From positions 310,001-374,000 of the forward strand of contig CAWBGI010000003.1 in assembly GCA_963788225.1 (NCBI GenBank): a stretch of 64,000 nucleotides of DNA. Direction: 5' to 3'. Position numbers and translations under genes: made by a program. Positions 9,930 to 17,054 of this stretch are shown piece by piece (the stretch's first letter is position 1; each line of letters starts with the position of its first letter). The notes beneath the pieces are model-generated. The model was not told the origin of the DNA and made no database searches. It saw only the letters and a list, made by a program, of their open reading frames with translations. This DNA comes from Sulfotelmatobacter sp963788225. Lineage in GTDB: Bacteria; Acidobacteriota; Terriglobia; Terriglobales; Acidobacteriaceae.

Positions 9930-10110
9930 TTCAATGGCACTTCGAACGTCACGTTGCCGTTGAGCTTCGTACCGCCTGAGGTCGTCACCGTCCCGCTGCT
10001 CCGCCCCGCTGGGCACGGCCGTGCTGATCTCGGAAGCGGAAACGACCTTGGGGGACTTGGCTGCGGTTCCAGGGAAGCTGACGACGGTTGCGCCGTACTG
10101 CCTCTTGCGT
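9930..10110 (-). pseudogene. Relic of an eighth GloVer gene: TIG-domain fragment
   Basis: On the reverse strand, GATVVSFPGTAAKSPKVVSA and EISTAVPSGA match GATAVSFDGTAATFKVVSA and EITTTVPSGA of copy 7, after which the frame is lost. No signal peptide or repeat remains upstream. The fragment lies directly downstream of the promoter at 10216-10244, so the body of the original first gene seems to have been deleted and the promoter left to serve the rest of the array. Confidence 0.7.
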
Positions 10111-10215
10111 TGCATAAGACCCCCGTAGGCGTAGCAGAGTTGCTATCGCAGGAATTTCAATTGAGTTCGGCTTAGGAACAGGTCGGGGCCCACAGCCCCT
10201 CACTTGGGGGAATTC

Positions 10216-10244
10216 AATGTACTTCAGGACTTTTTGGTTGTCAA
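10216..10244 (-). promoter_or_regulatory. Predicted sigma-70 promoter for the propeller array
   Basis: The reverse strand reads TTGACA, a 17-base spacer, then TACATT, with the -35 at 10239-10244 and the -10 at 10216-10221. It points into the relic and copy 7. An AT-rich stretch at 10255-10284 upstream of the -35 (CTAACTAAACTACCTAATTA on the reverse strand) contains AACTAA as in the BlaI-type operators further on and could be a regulator site. The rest of 10116-10430 holds no gene. Confidence 0.6.
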
Positions 10245-10430
10245 GATAAAAAGATAAGTTAATTAGGTAGTTTAGTTAGTATAGCGCTAAGCAGGCACTC
10301 ACCAGGAACATGCGGCGCGCGGCCCCGATGGGATCGTAATGGCCCTGTGCCGGCTGAGCTTCTCGGCAGGCGAAGACCCGAAAGAAAAACGGGAACATAC
10401 CCTCTGCCCGCTGTATTCCTTTTGGAGAAT

Positions 10431-11015
10431 CTACCGTAGATCGCTCATAGCTACCCCGCCGCGGTTGAGCGTAAGCCGCGGATTGCCGCGAGTAGCATTG
10501 ATCAGCGCGAGAGCACGTTGGCTGTTGCCCACCAGCTTGTCCAAAGTCTTGCACAGACGCTCAAACTCCGTGCGCGAGTCCAGCTCAAAGAACACGTCAT
10601 TGATTTGTTGCAACCCCGGAAACAGGGATTGGAGCGCCTCTACCCCCTGTGGAGCCAAGGAGAGAAGAGAAATCCGCCTATCTTGGAGGTCAGGGTGTTT
10701 TTCCAGGAAACCTTTCTTAAAAAGTTTCCCCGACTCCATCGTCACGAAAGGTCCCGTCACGTGCAGGTAATCGCCAACCCGGCCAACGCTTACTCCCATC
10801 TTTCCCTGGAGTTCAGCCACGGCCATCATGATGCTGTATTGGGGAACGGTGAGATTCACTCTTTCCCCCAGATAGCGCCTGACCGTTTCCATGCGCGCGG
10901 AAACCGTGAAAAAGTCATACAGAAGTTTTCGCAGGGAGTGGTCCGACTTTCCTGCTACAAGAATCGGACTGGTAGCGGTGAGTGGAAAATGAAAATCTGT
11001 CTTTTGTCTAGGCAT
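10431..11015 (-). CDS. MarR-family transcriptional regulator
   Basis: The 194-residue protein has a winged-helix core of MarR type: LTVPQYSIMMAVAE (helix region), GRVGDYLHVTGPFVTMESGKL (recognition helix) and the wing DLQDRRISLLSLAPQG, the family's DRR...L(S/T)xxG hallmark. It probably binds DNA as a dimer in response to a small ligand. It is encoded upstream of, and in the same direction as, the secreted-propeller array, with the array promoter about 190 bp past its stop, so it is a candidate regulator of the array; that link is inference. An N-terminal extension of about 25 residues precedes the core. Confidence 0.85.
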   Translation of the reverse strand: MPRQKTDFHFPLTATSPILVAGKSDHSLRKLLYDFFTVSARMETVRRYLGERVNLTVPQYSIMMAVAELQGKMGVSVGRVGDYLHVTGPFVTMESGKLFKKGFLEKHPDLQDRRISLLSLAPQGVEALQSLFPGLQQINDVFFELDSRTEFERLCKTLDKLVGNSQRALALINATRGNPRLTLNRGGVAMSDLR

Positions 11016-11128
11016 TGATTTAAAGAGTTTCCCCAGTTCTGCAAGGCACTACATCCGAGTATAGGCCACGTTTGAGCTGCGATGTGCCGTGCCGTTGCCT
11101 GTATAGTGACTCCAATACTGGAGGGACA

Positions 11129-11614
11129 ATGCGTCACCCCATTCTGCACCCGATCTGCCTCGTAACCTGCGTCGGAGTCCTAATGACCGCCGCCTCTGCA
11201 CAGCAAAGCCATTGGGCCGCACCCGACGACAAAACCGCGATGTTCATGATCGACATGGAGCGCAAATGGGCCGAAGGCGTTTGCACGAATAATGGAGTGG
11301 TCTCTGAGCTGTTGGCCGACGATTTCCAGGGCACCAGCACTCGCGGCGAGCGCTACAACAAAGCGGACGAACTGCGCGATGAAAAAGGTCCGCATACGGC
11401 GCACGGCTGCGCACTCGACGATGCCAAGGTGCGCTTCTTTTCTTCTTCTTCGGGCGAAGACGTGGCCATCATTTACGGCAGCGAGCACGCCATCGGCAAA
11501 GACAAAGCGCATCCCGGCGCGAAGCAGTGCCAGGTCTGGACCGATACCTGGTTGAAGCGCGACGGTAAATGGCAGATCGCCGCCGCGCAGGACAATAAGG
11601 TCGATTGCAAGTAG
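11129..11614 (+). CDS. Exported SnoaL/DUF4440-like (NTF2 fold) protein
   Basis: The ATG at 11129 is chosen over an upstream frame because GGAGGGACA lies 5 bases before it and it begins a signal peptide (MRHPILHPICLVTC to ASAQQ). The 161-residue product contains MIDMERKWAEGV...LLADDFQGTSTRGE and a C-terminal TDTWLKRDGKWQIAAAQD, the pattern of DUF4440/SnoaL-like domains with the NTF2-like cone fold. Four cysteines in the mature part could form disulfides. The enzymatic role is not known. Confidence 0.8.
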   Translation: MRHPILHPICLVTCVGVLMTAASAQQSHWAAPDDKTAMFMIDMERKWAEGVCTNNGVVSELLADDFQGTSTRGERYNKADELRDEKGPHTAHGCALDDAKVRFFSSSSGEDVAIIYGSEHAIGKDKAHPGAKQCQVWTDTWLKRDGKWQIAAAQDNKVDCK

Positions 11615-11703
11615 CTGGAGAATGCTCCAGGTGGCCAACTCAAGCCCGCTTTTGGCTTGAGTGGGGAGTTCACACCTAGCGGCTCGACAGCGCATACAAA
11701 TCA

Positions 11704-11943
11704 CTACCCCGATCTCCTCGAAATAAGTCGTCGAACCACATGGCCTTTCCACATCCACAATCCGGTAAGGAGCAGTACGGGAAGAAAGACATACCGAACA
11801 CTGGGGGCGTAGTTGTGAGTATCGGAAGGCGAATCATAAATGTAACCGAGTATCGGAATGCCGCAGATGATGTGAATCCAGCGAAGAATCGAACGTGTGA
11901 TGCCTCGGTTCACGAGGTTGGCTGTATTGGCTGATGTGGCCAT
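11704..11943 (-). CDS. Small two-helix membrane protein
   Basis: A 79-residue product with two hydrophobic segments, IHIICGIPILGYIY (about 23-36) and YVFLPVLLLTGLWMW (about 51-65), and a basic tail (RRLISRRSG). An AGGGAG site lies before the ATG at 11943. No family recognised. It is convergent with the SnoaL-like gene and upstream of nothing obvious, so no functional link can be drawn. Confidence 0.6.
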   Translation of the reverse strand: MATSANTANLVNRGITRSILRWIHIICGIPILGYIYDSPSDTHNYAPSVRYVFLPVLLLTGLWMWKGHVVRRLISRRSG

Positions 11944-12022
11944 GATGTCACTCCCTGAATTTGGTCTTCAGTCTTTATTCCTTCTCGAACCTCTTTCTTG
12001 ATCTTGAACAGGCACGCAAAGG

Positions 12023-12601
12023 TTAGACCCTTAGCAAGCCACGGAACCCCCGGGCGGCATAGTAAGATTCCGCGCCATTGTGATACAGGAAAACCGTGTC
12101 GAAGCGGCGGTCACAAAACAGTGCGCCGCCGAGTTTTCTAACAGCAGAAGGTGTTCGCACCCAGCTCGACGTTTTCGCATCGAACTCGCCAAGTTTCTGC
12201 AATTCTCGATATTGTTCTTCCGTCAAAAGCTCAACCCCCATGGCAGATGCCATATCAGCCGCGTTGTCCTTTGGTTTATTTTCTTTCCGTGAATCCAGCG
12301 CTTCACGGTCGTAGCAAAGACTTCTGCGGCTTTTCGGACTCTCCTCCGAACAGTCATAAAAAATGTATTCGCCCGTCTTCTTATCGTGGCCAACCACATC
12401 CGGTTCGCCGCCCGTTCTTTCCATCTCAGTAAGCGACCACAGTTTTTCAGCCCGCGCTTCCAGCCTCGCCTGCACTTGAGCCCATTCCAGGCCTTTGTGG
12501 CGGTTCATGTTTTTCTCAAATCGGGCCTTCAATGCTCCCAGTAACTCTTCACGTTGTTCCAGTGACAACTCCTTTTTGTTGCTCTTACGTGGTTGACTCA
12601 T
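12023..12601 (-). CDS. DUF4256-family protein
   Basis: The 192-residue soluble protein contains LEARAEKLWSLTEMERTGGEPDVVG, EYIFYDCSEESPKSRRSLCYDREAL, DMASAMGVELLTEEQY and a C-terminal HNGAESYYAARGFRGLL region, the conserved blocks of DUF4256. The family is often found in Firmicutes and Acidobacteria and has no proven function. No membrane segment or signal peptide is visible. Neighbouring genes on the same strand start 49 bp upstream (SRPBCC gene). Confidence 0.8.
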   Translation of the reverse strand: MSQPRKSNKKELSLEQREELLGALKARFEKNMNRHKGLEWAQVQARLEARAEKLWSLTEMERTGGEPDVVGHDKKTGEYIFYDCSEESPKSRRSLCYDREALDSRKENKPKDNAADMASAMGVELLTEEQYRELQKLGEFDAKTSSWVRTPSAVRKLGGALFCDRRFDTVFLYHNGAESYYAARGFRGLLRV

Positions 12602-12649
12602 GTTTTTGCCATCGACCTCGATTCATGACTTTTGCGCCGCCTGAGGCGG

Positions 12650-13180
12650 CTACTTAGAAGTTTCAACGCCCAACTGCTTCGCGTACTCGGCGGTCAGCCG
12701 CTTCCAGCCGGCGAGCTTCATAGCGTCGGCCCCCGCGGTGCGCCCGATGGGAGTTCCGCTGAGCAGGTGATCCAGCACATCGAAAGCAATGTGCCAGCCC
12801 GCCGCGCCCCATGAGATGAAGCGGCGATCGATCTGGTGCCAAAGCCTCAGCCGCGTGCCCGCGCCAACGGCTTCCAGTTCCCACCGCATATCGCCGAACT
12901 CAAGCACATAGGGAGCCTCGGCTCGCGTCACCGTTGCTTTCGACGGCCTGCCCGTTCCCACCCAGGTGAGATTCACCGTGTTTCCCTCTACGCCCAGGCT
13001 CCCGTCGCTTACAAAGGGAGCCCACTCGCGCAGTTGCGCCGGGTCGATAAGCGCCTGCCAGACTTTTTCCGGCGGGTGGCGCAGTTCGCGCACCAGAATC
13101 AGCGTCCACTTCTCTCCGTCATCTTTCCGCACCTGCGCCCCGCAAGCCGGACCCGGTGTGTATTGCTCGCCCATGGTCAT
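12650..13180 (-). CDS. SRPBCC/AHSA1-type (START-like) protein
   Basis: The 176-residue protein contains the AHSA1 hallmarks: RELRHPPEKVWQALIDPAQLREWAPF near residue 30, a central beta-rich part and LWHQIDRRFISWGAAGWHIAF near the end. Such domains form a helix-grip cavity that binds hydrophobic ligands. It is the last gene of an ArsR-VOC-SRPBCC run on the minus strand, a common arrangement in which the ArsR-type repressor controls the other two. Ligand unknown. Confidence 0.85.
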   Translation of the reverse strand: MTMGEQYTPGPACGAQVRKDDGEKWTLILVRELRHPPEKVWQALIDPAQLREWAPFVSDGSLGVEGNTVNLTWVGTGRPSKATVTRAEAPYVLEFGDMRWELEAVGAGTRLRLWHQIDRRFISWGAAGWHIAFDVLDHLLSGTPIGRTAGADAMKLAGWKRLTAEYAKQLGVETSK

Positions 13181-13233
13181 CTTTCTTCTCCTGCTGACTT
13201 CTCCCGCCCCACTTTTCCCATGGATGATCCGCC

Positions 13234-13626
13234 CTACCAGCGCTTCAGTTGGCTCAGCTGAATCAGGTTGCCGCAGGTGTCGTTCAGCATCGCAATGGTC
13301 GCGCCGGTTACCTCAGTAGGCGGCATCGTGAACTCGGCCCCGCGCCCCTTGATCCGCTCGTAGTCGCCCTTGATGTCGTCGGTGTAAAACATGGCCGCGG
13401 GCTGGTGCTGTTGAAACAGCGCCTGCTGGTACGCTTGGGCCGCGGGATTGTTGTTCAGCGCCAGTTGCAGCTCGGTGCCGTCCGGCTCCTCGGGCGAGGC
13501 CACGGTCAGCCAGCGAAATGGGCCCTGGCTGAAATCGGCCTTCTTGGTAAAGCCCAGCACCTCCGTATAGAAGCGCAGGGCGGTGTCTTGGTTGTCAACA
13601 TATACGCTGGTTAATTTGATTTTCAT
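13234..13626 (-). CDS. VOC-family (glyoxalase/bleomycin-resistance fold) protein
   Basis: The 130-residue protein shows the two beta-alpha-beta-beta-beta halves of the vicinal oxygen chelate fold: KLTSVYVDNQDTALRFYTEVLGF at the N-terminus and FYTDDIKGDYERIKGRGAEF in the second half, ending in DTCGNLIQLSQ, where the acidic residue preceding GN is typical. Members include dioxygenases, glyoxalases and antibiotic-binding proteins; the substrate cannot be told here. It lies 15 bp from the ArsR gene. Confidence 0.88.
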   Translation of the reverse strand: MKIKLTSVYVDNQDTALRFYTEVLGFTKKADFSQGPFRWLTVASPEEPDGTELQLALNNNPAAQAYQQALFQQHQPAAMFYTDDIKGDYERIKGRGAEFTMPPTEVTGATIAMLNDTCGNLIQLSQLKRW

Positions 13627-13641
13627 TTCGTTTCTCCTTTA

Positions 13642-14034
13642 TTACCGTCGCGGTTTGGGCCGCGGCGTTATCTCCTTGGTTTTCCTTTTCGTTGTTGTGC
13701 TTTTCGTTGGCGTTGAATCCATGCGGTCCTTATCCATCCGGTCAAGGTGGCGTTCAAGCGCATCTACATGAGCGGACCAGAAACGGCGGAACTGCGCCAG
13801 CCACGAATCCAGCTCCTCAAAGGGTTCAGGTTTCAGCCGGTAGAGGCGGCGCTGCGCATCCACCGTAGATTCCACGAAACCAGCCTCGCGCAGCACCCGC
13901 AGGTGCTTGGACACGGTCGTCTGCGGCATGCGAAGCTGCCGCTCGATCTCTCCCACCGACTGCTGTGACAAGACCAGCAGGCTCAATATCGCCCGCCGGT
14001 TCGGCTCCGCAATAATCTCGAAAGCAGATTCCAT
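13642..14034 (-). CDS. ArsR-family helix-turn-helix repressor
   Basis: The frame is open to 14070, but MESAFEIIAEPNRRAIL at 14034 matches the usual ArsR N-terminus and sits right at the predicted transcription start. The domain runs IAEPNRRAILSLL, SVGEIERQLRMPQTTVSKHLRVLREAG (HTH) and the wing VDAQRRLYRL. The tail is lysine/arginine rich. No metal-binding cysteine motif is seen, so it is more like the SRPBCC-linked ArsR subgroup than a metal sensor. It heads the three-gene operon. Confidence 0.88.
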   Translation of the reverse strand: MESAFEIIAEPNRRAILSLLVLSQQSVGEIERQLRMPQTTVSKHLRVLREAGFVESTVDAQRRLYRLKPEPFEELDSWLAQFRRFWSAHVDALERHLDRMDKDRMDSTPTKSTTTKRKTKEITPRPKPRR

Positions 14035-14040
14035 GCCTTG

Positions 14041-14070
14041 TATATACTCCAAGTGGCATATACGTGTCAA
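14041..14070 (-). promoter_or_regulatory. Predicted promoter of the ArsR operon, probably leaderless
   Basis: Reverse-strand TTGACA (14065-14070), 18-base spacer, TATATA (14041-14046). The ArsR ATG begins 7 bases after the -10, so transcription would start at or next to the start codon, giving a leaderless mRNA. Repeated GTATATGCC / GTATATACA words between the two boxes could be the repressor's own site. Confidence 0.6.
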
Positions 14071-14084
14071 GGCATATTTGGAGC

Positions 14085-14345
14085 CCGTGTGGAGCGGACG
14101 CTCCTGTCCGCTGCTCTTGCCTTTGACCCTGCTTGTGCTTTCGAACTCTGGTCAGTGAAGAAATGCCCGCACAACCGTGGAAGAGCGGCGCTTCAGCGCC
14201 GCGTAAAGCGCCCCTGACGGATCCGGGCTTTAGCCGCCGCAGCGCACGTGCTTTAAGTTCGAGAAAGGCACGGCTTCAGTCGCGCCGATAAGTCGCTGAA
14301 AACGAGTCGGCGCTTCAGCGCCTGCGACCTACAGATTCCCATACC
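14085..14345. repeat. Cluster of short palindromic repeats
   Basis: This gene-free stretch holds several hairpins: GAGCGGACGCTCCTGTCCGC (from about 14092), GGCGCTTCAGCGCC (about 14185), GGCACGGCTTCAGTCGCGCC (about 14268) and GGCGCTTCAGCGCC again (about 14310). The CTTCAGC-centred type recurs at 52999-53124, 61110-61290 and 62278-62291, so it is a dispersed family in this genome. No ORF is supported here. Confidence 0.6.
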
Positions 14346-14455
14346 TAAACCTTGTCAATAGGCAGGAATTACACGATCGAACCTATCTGCTGCAAGCAAA
14401 GGAAATATAAATTTCGCTTTGCCCTGAATACTGTGCAGTTTTGCCTATATCAATA

Positions 14456-14525
14456 TGATATAATAGTATTGTAGAATCGAATTCGAGCAAAGAAGGCGTA
14501 GCCCACCGGCTGCGCCTTTTGTGTT
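14456..14525 (+). promoter_or_regulatory. Extended -10 promoter followed by a leader terminator (nuclease gene)
   Basis: TGATATAAT at 14456-14464 is an extended -10. About 30 bases later, AAGGCGTAGCC / GGCTGCGCCTT (14493-14503 and 14508-14518, 4-base loop) forms a strong hairpin followed by TTTTGTGTTTT, an intrinsic terminator shape. It ends just 12 bases before the ATG of the nuclease gene and inside its own leader, so it may keep expression low. No upstream plus-strand gene exists for it to terminate. Confidence 0.55.
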
Positions 14526-14537
14526 TTAGGAGAATTT

Positions 14538-15050
14538 ATGAGGCGAGGCAAAAAGCTTTTCGACAATTTCAGCCGCAGGGGTGAGTGGGCCGAACTCCTG
14601 TTCATGACGGTAGCATTAGGGTTGGGTTTCAACGTGGCCAGGCCCTGGGGAGAGTCCGGACGCTACGACGTAGCAGTCGAGCACGAAGGCCTTTTCCACC
14701 GGGTACAAGTCAAATCCACCGAGATGTGGCTCGGCACCTGTTACCTCTGCCAACTCTACGCCTACGGCCAGCGCCCCTACACTCCGAAAGAAATCGACTA
14801 CTACGCCATCTACGTCCTACCCGCCGACGCGTGGTACATCTTTCCCGTCAGGGCCCTGACCGGAATGCGCACGATCGCATTAACCCCGCATCTCAAAGGA
14901 CACAAGTACGAGCCCTACCTCGAAAACTGGGGCCAACTAATACGCCCTACCTGCCGGACAAAAAATGCCCCGGCAAGCAAAGACAACCGCAGCGCAATGA
15001 CCAGCCTGACCCGCAGAATCCTAAAACGCCTCGAAGGTTTAGATCGCTGA
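14538..15050 (+). CDS. PD-(D/E)XK endonuclease-like protein of the group I intron-associated type
   Basis: The 170-residue product contains RRGEWAELLFMTVALGLGF, RPWGESGRYDVAVEH and FHRVQVKS, the layout of the PD-(D/E)XK fold group that includes the cyanobacterial homing enzyme I-Ssp6803I. Candidate catalytic residues are E16 or E19, D44, Q57 and K59. TAGGAG lies before the ATG. No group I intron or target gene is seen around it, so it is a free-standing gene. It could be a relic homing enzyme or a repurposed nuclease; activity is unproven. Confidence 0.75.
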   Translation: MRRGKKLFDNFSRRGEWAELLFMTVALGLGFNVARPWGESGRYDVAVEHEGLFHRVQVKSTEMWLGTCYLCQLYAYGQRPYTPKEIDYYAIYVLPADAWYIFPVRALTGMRTIALTPHLKGHKYEPYLENWGQLIRPTCRTKNAPASKDNRSAMTSLTRRILKRLEGLDR

Positions 15051-15074
15051 ACCTAACCTTGCGGACTATACTGG

Positions 15075-15596
15075 GTGCTCGTGAACCTGCATCCACAGGC
15101 CGTTAGGCTGGTCCTGGCTCAGGGGTTCCCGGTCGCGGTCAACGTCGGCGGCGGGAGCATGACCCCCACGATCGAACAGGGGACCAGGGTGAGGGTCGAG
15201 CCGGTCGCCGAAGACCTGCACCCCGGAGACATTGTTCTGATCTTGAGCTCCAACGAAGCCGAATTGGTGCTCCATCGAGTGATCCGCCTCTTTGCGGAGG
15301 GAGGTCAGCATTTCGTCATTCACCAAGGGGACGCGCAGAGCGCTGCCTTCGACACCTGCCTGCGCGAGGCGGTCTTAGGGCGGGCGGTTGGGTTTCCGCT
15401 GACGCCGGCGCGTGCCCTACCGACGCTGGAGGTGCTCGACCCGGCGGCGCTCACACGGTTCCAGCGACGGCGGCGCGTCTCGCTGCTCTACTCGCTCGGC
15501 CGCCGGACGACCTTCTGGTTACGGGTCATCGATCCCGCGCTGGCCCGTCGCCTAACGCGCATGTACCGGGAGCTGGCCAGCAAGGTGATCGGATGA
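15075..15596 (+). CDS. S24/S26-type peptidase-like protein (signal peptidase I fold)
   Basis: The 173-residue protein uses a GTG at 15075 (a second GTG is at 15081). It has GGGSMTPTIEQG with S28 in the nucleophile position, then LHPGDIVLI and ELVLHRVIR with H67 where Ser-Lys signal peptidases have lysine; this Ser/His pattern resembles the archaeal/ER-type S26B branch. No N-terminal membrane anchor is clear, so it may not be a genuine leader peptidase. It lies 24 bp after the nuclease gene, same strand. Substrate unknown. Confidence 0.7.
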   Translation: MLVNLHPQAVRLVLAQGFPVAVNVGGGSMTPTIEQGTRVRVEPVAEDLHPGDIVLILSSNEAELVLHRVIRLFAEGGQHFVIHQGDAQSAAFDTCLREAVLGRAVGFPLTPARALPTLEVLDPAALTRFQRRRRVSLLYSLGRRTTFWLRVIDPALARRLTRMYRELASKVIG

Positions 15597-16028
15597 CCTT
15601 TCGGGATTCCCTATCCCCGCCATTTGCACGTAGCGCACGATGCCGTCGCTACGTAATGAAACGCTAGGCCACGTACCTCCGGAAACAGGTTGTCCGCCCC
15701 GATATTACCGGGCCGCTATCGGAGATGGCGGATCAAGGAAAAGCGGAGTCAACTGTTGTAAACCAGGCCGTTACACTCAAAACCCCTCCATGACTTGAAA
15801 AAAGGGGGGTGACTGGCGGGGTAACACTCTACCGGACCGGGGGGCGTGTTGGCAGCCAGGCAGGTGACTATCAGGGCGGCCGGACGCTTCAGACTCGTCC
15901 TCGCACGGACCCGAGGATGCTAATGCCGTCTGGGTTCTACCCTGAGCGGATCAATTCGTAAGTTCTTCCGTCGGGGATGACTCGAGCCTCCGTGGTCGCC
16001 CCACGGTCTGCCGCCGCCACCTCAACCC
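15597..16028. other. Gene-free interval
   Basis: I see no supported gene, RNA or array in this 430-bp stretch. It contains a C-rich/G-rich mirror pair (AACCCCTCCATG and AAAAAAGGGGGGTGA near 15780-15812) and otherwise unremarkable sequence. Open frames here lack a ribosome site and recognisable content. Confidence 0.5.
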
Positions 16029-16304
16029 CTACGTCTGCGCTGGCGGCACATACTCCTTCGGCACCGCCGACCCTTCGCCAAAGAAGAACATCTCCAACTG
16101 CTTCACGATCACTTCCTGATCCTCGCGCCGCGCCGGGTTCAGACGGTATTCGTTCAGCAGCATCTTGCAGTGCTCCGTCCACATCCTCCACGCTTCCTGG
16201 GACACGTTGTCATAAACCTTGCGGCCAAGGTCGTTGTCAAACGGAGGCTCGTCCAGACCCGGCATTTCTCTTTTCAACTTCACGCAGAATACAGTGTGCG
16301 CCAT
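16029..16304 (-). CDS. yggX: YggX-type Fe(II)-trafficking / oxidative damage protection protein
   Basis: The 91-residue protein matches the YggX family in length and blocks: AHTVFCVKLKREMPGLDEPPF with the conserved Cys7, GRKVYDNVSQEAWRMWTEHCKMLLNEYRL and a C-terminal EMFFFGE. The family protects Fe-S clusters and is implicated in iron trafficking in enterobacteria. It is monocistronic here as far as can be seen. Confidence 0.9.
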   Translation of the reverse strand: MAHTVFCVKLKREMPGLDEPPFDNDLGRKVYDNVSQEAWRMWTEHCKMLLNEYRLNPARREDQEVIVKQLEMFFFGEGSAVPKEYVPPAQT

Positions 16305-16374
16305 ACACTTCCTTCACTCAAAGGGTTGAGTCAACATTCAAGATTACTACAAGAGCTTCGGCGATCGGGCTCCC

Positions 16375-16422
16375 GCGAAGCGCGTTTGCCGAAGCCCGAA
16401 GCCCGAAGCCCGAAGCCCGCTC
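16375..16422. repeat. GAAGCCC short tandem repeat
   Basis: GAAGCGCGTTTGCC is followed by four head-to-tail copies of GAAGCCC (with C linker bases). A related tract, GCGAAGCGCGTTTGCCGGA with GGAGCC repeats, occurs at about 17010-17048, so the two bracket the cupin gene. Confidence 0.6.
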
Positions 16423-16874
16423 TACTGTCTCGCCGCGGCTCGCGCGTAATCGGCCAGTATCTCCGCGATCTGCTCGGGGCTCGGCGAAGAATCTTGATTT
16501 GAATTAGATGCGGCCAGCTTGCCTTTGATGCCAATGTAAACGCCGTTGTAAGGCTCGTCGCCGATGTTCTCGACTTTATGCTTGAAGGGCGGAAACCAGC
16601 GCGCCTCGCCAGCCTTGGCGTAGACCTCGGTGACCTTGCCGCTCTGGTCGGTGAACCGAAGGTGTCCCCCGGTAACGCTGACGGAGACGCCGCCGGGATG
16701 GTCGTGCATCTCCGACTTTTCATGAGGGCCGTAGTGAACACTCACCACCTGCACCCGTTCATTTTCGAACTGCAGCTTGTAATGGGTGGGTGCCACCTTG
16801 GTGGGGTCTTGTGCCGCGGCAAAACTCGCCGCCAGGCACAGCATCGCGCCGGCGTAGAAAAAGCGGCAGAACAT
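16422..16874 (-). CDS. Exported single-domain cupin protein
   Basis: The start at 16874 (MFCRFFYAGAMLCL) is preferred over 16898 because AGGAG lies 8 bases ahead and it begins a signal peptide ending near AAAQD. The mature part contains YGPHEKSEMHDHPGGVSVSV, which fits cupin motif 1 (HxH...E-like), and WFPPFKHKVENIGDEPY, cupin motif 2. Such small cupins often bind a metal. The substrate is unknown. The C-terminal 30 residues are a helical extension. Confidence 0.82.
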   Translation of the reverse strand: MFCRFFYAGAMLCLAASFAAAQDPTKVAPTHYKLQFENERVQVVSVHYGPHEKSEMHDHPGGVSVSVTGGHLRFTDQSGKVTEVYAKAGEARWFPPFKHKVENIGDEPYNGVYIGIKGKLAASNSNQDSSPSPEQIAEILADYARAAARQ

Positions 16875-17054
16875 CGTACGGGCTCCTGAACTCAGCATAC
16901 GACCTCGTAAGGCAAACTGAGGCCACGCTACGCTCGCCGCACAAACGCTGTCAACGACTCGAAGCTGGACTGCCCCAAAGTGGTTAATCGTGCAGTCAGG
17001 ATAAGGCTTCGGCGAAGCGCGTTTGCCGGAGCCGGAGCCGGAAGCCCTAAGCCG

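Noticed and set aside
280..10110. Prophage tail-fibre or phage module
   Set aside because: Only exported repeat proteins with signal peptides; no phage structural, integrase or lysis genes.
14538..15050. Defence island made of the nuclease, HicBA and the DUF4143 ATPase
   Set aside because: The genes are far apart and separated by housekeeping genes, so no shared system is supported.
15937..16191. 84-codon minus-strand frame overlapping yggX
   Set aside because: Shadow of yggX in another frame with no ribosome site.
16375..16422. CRISPR-like repeat
   Set aside because: Units are only 7 bases with no spacers; no cas genes in the window.
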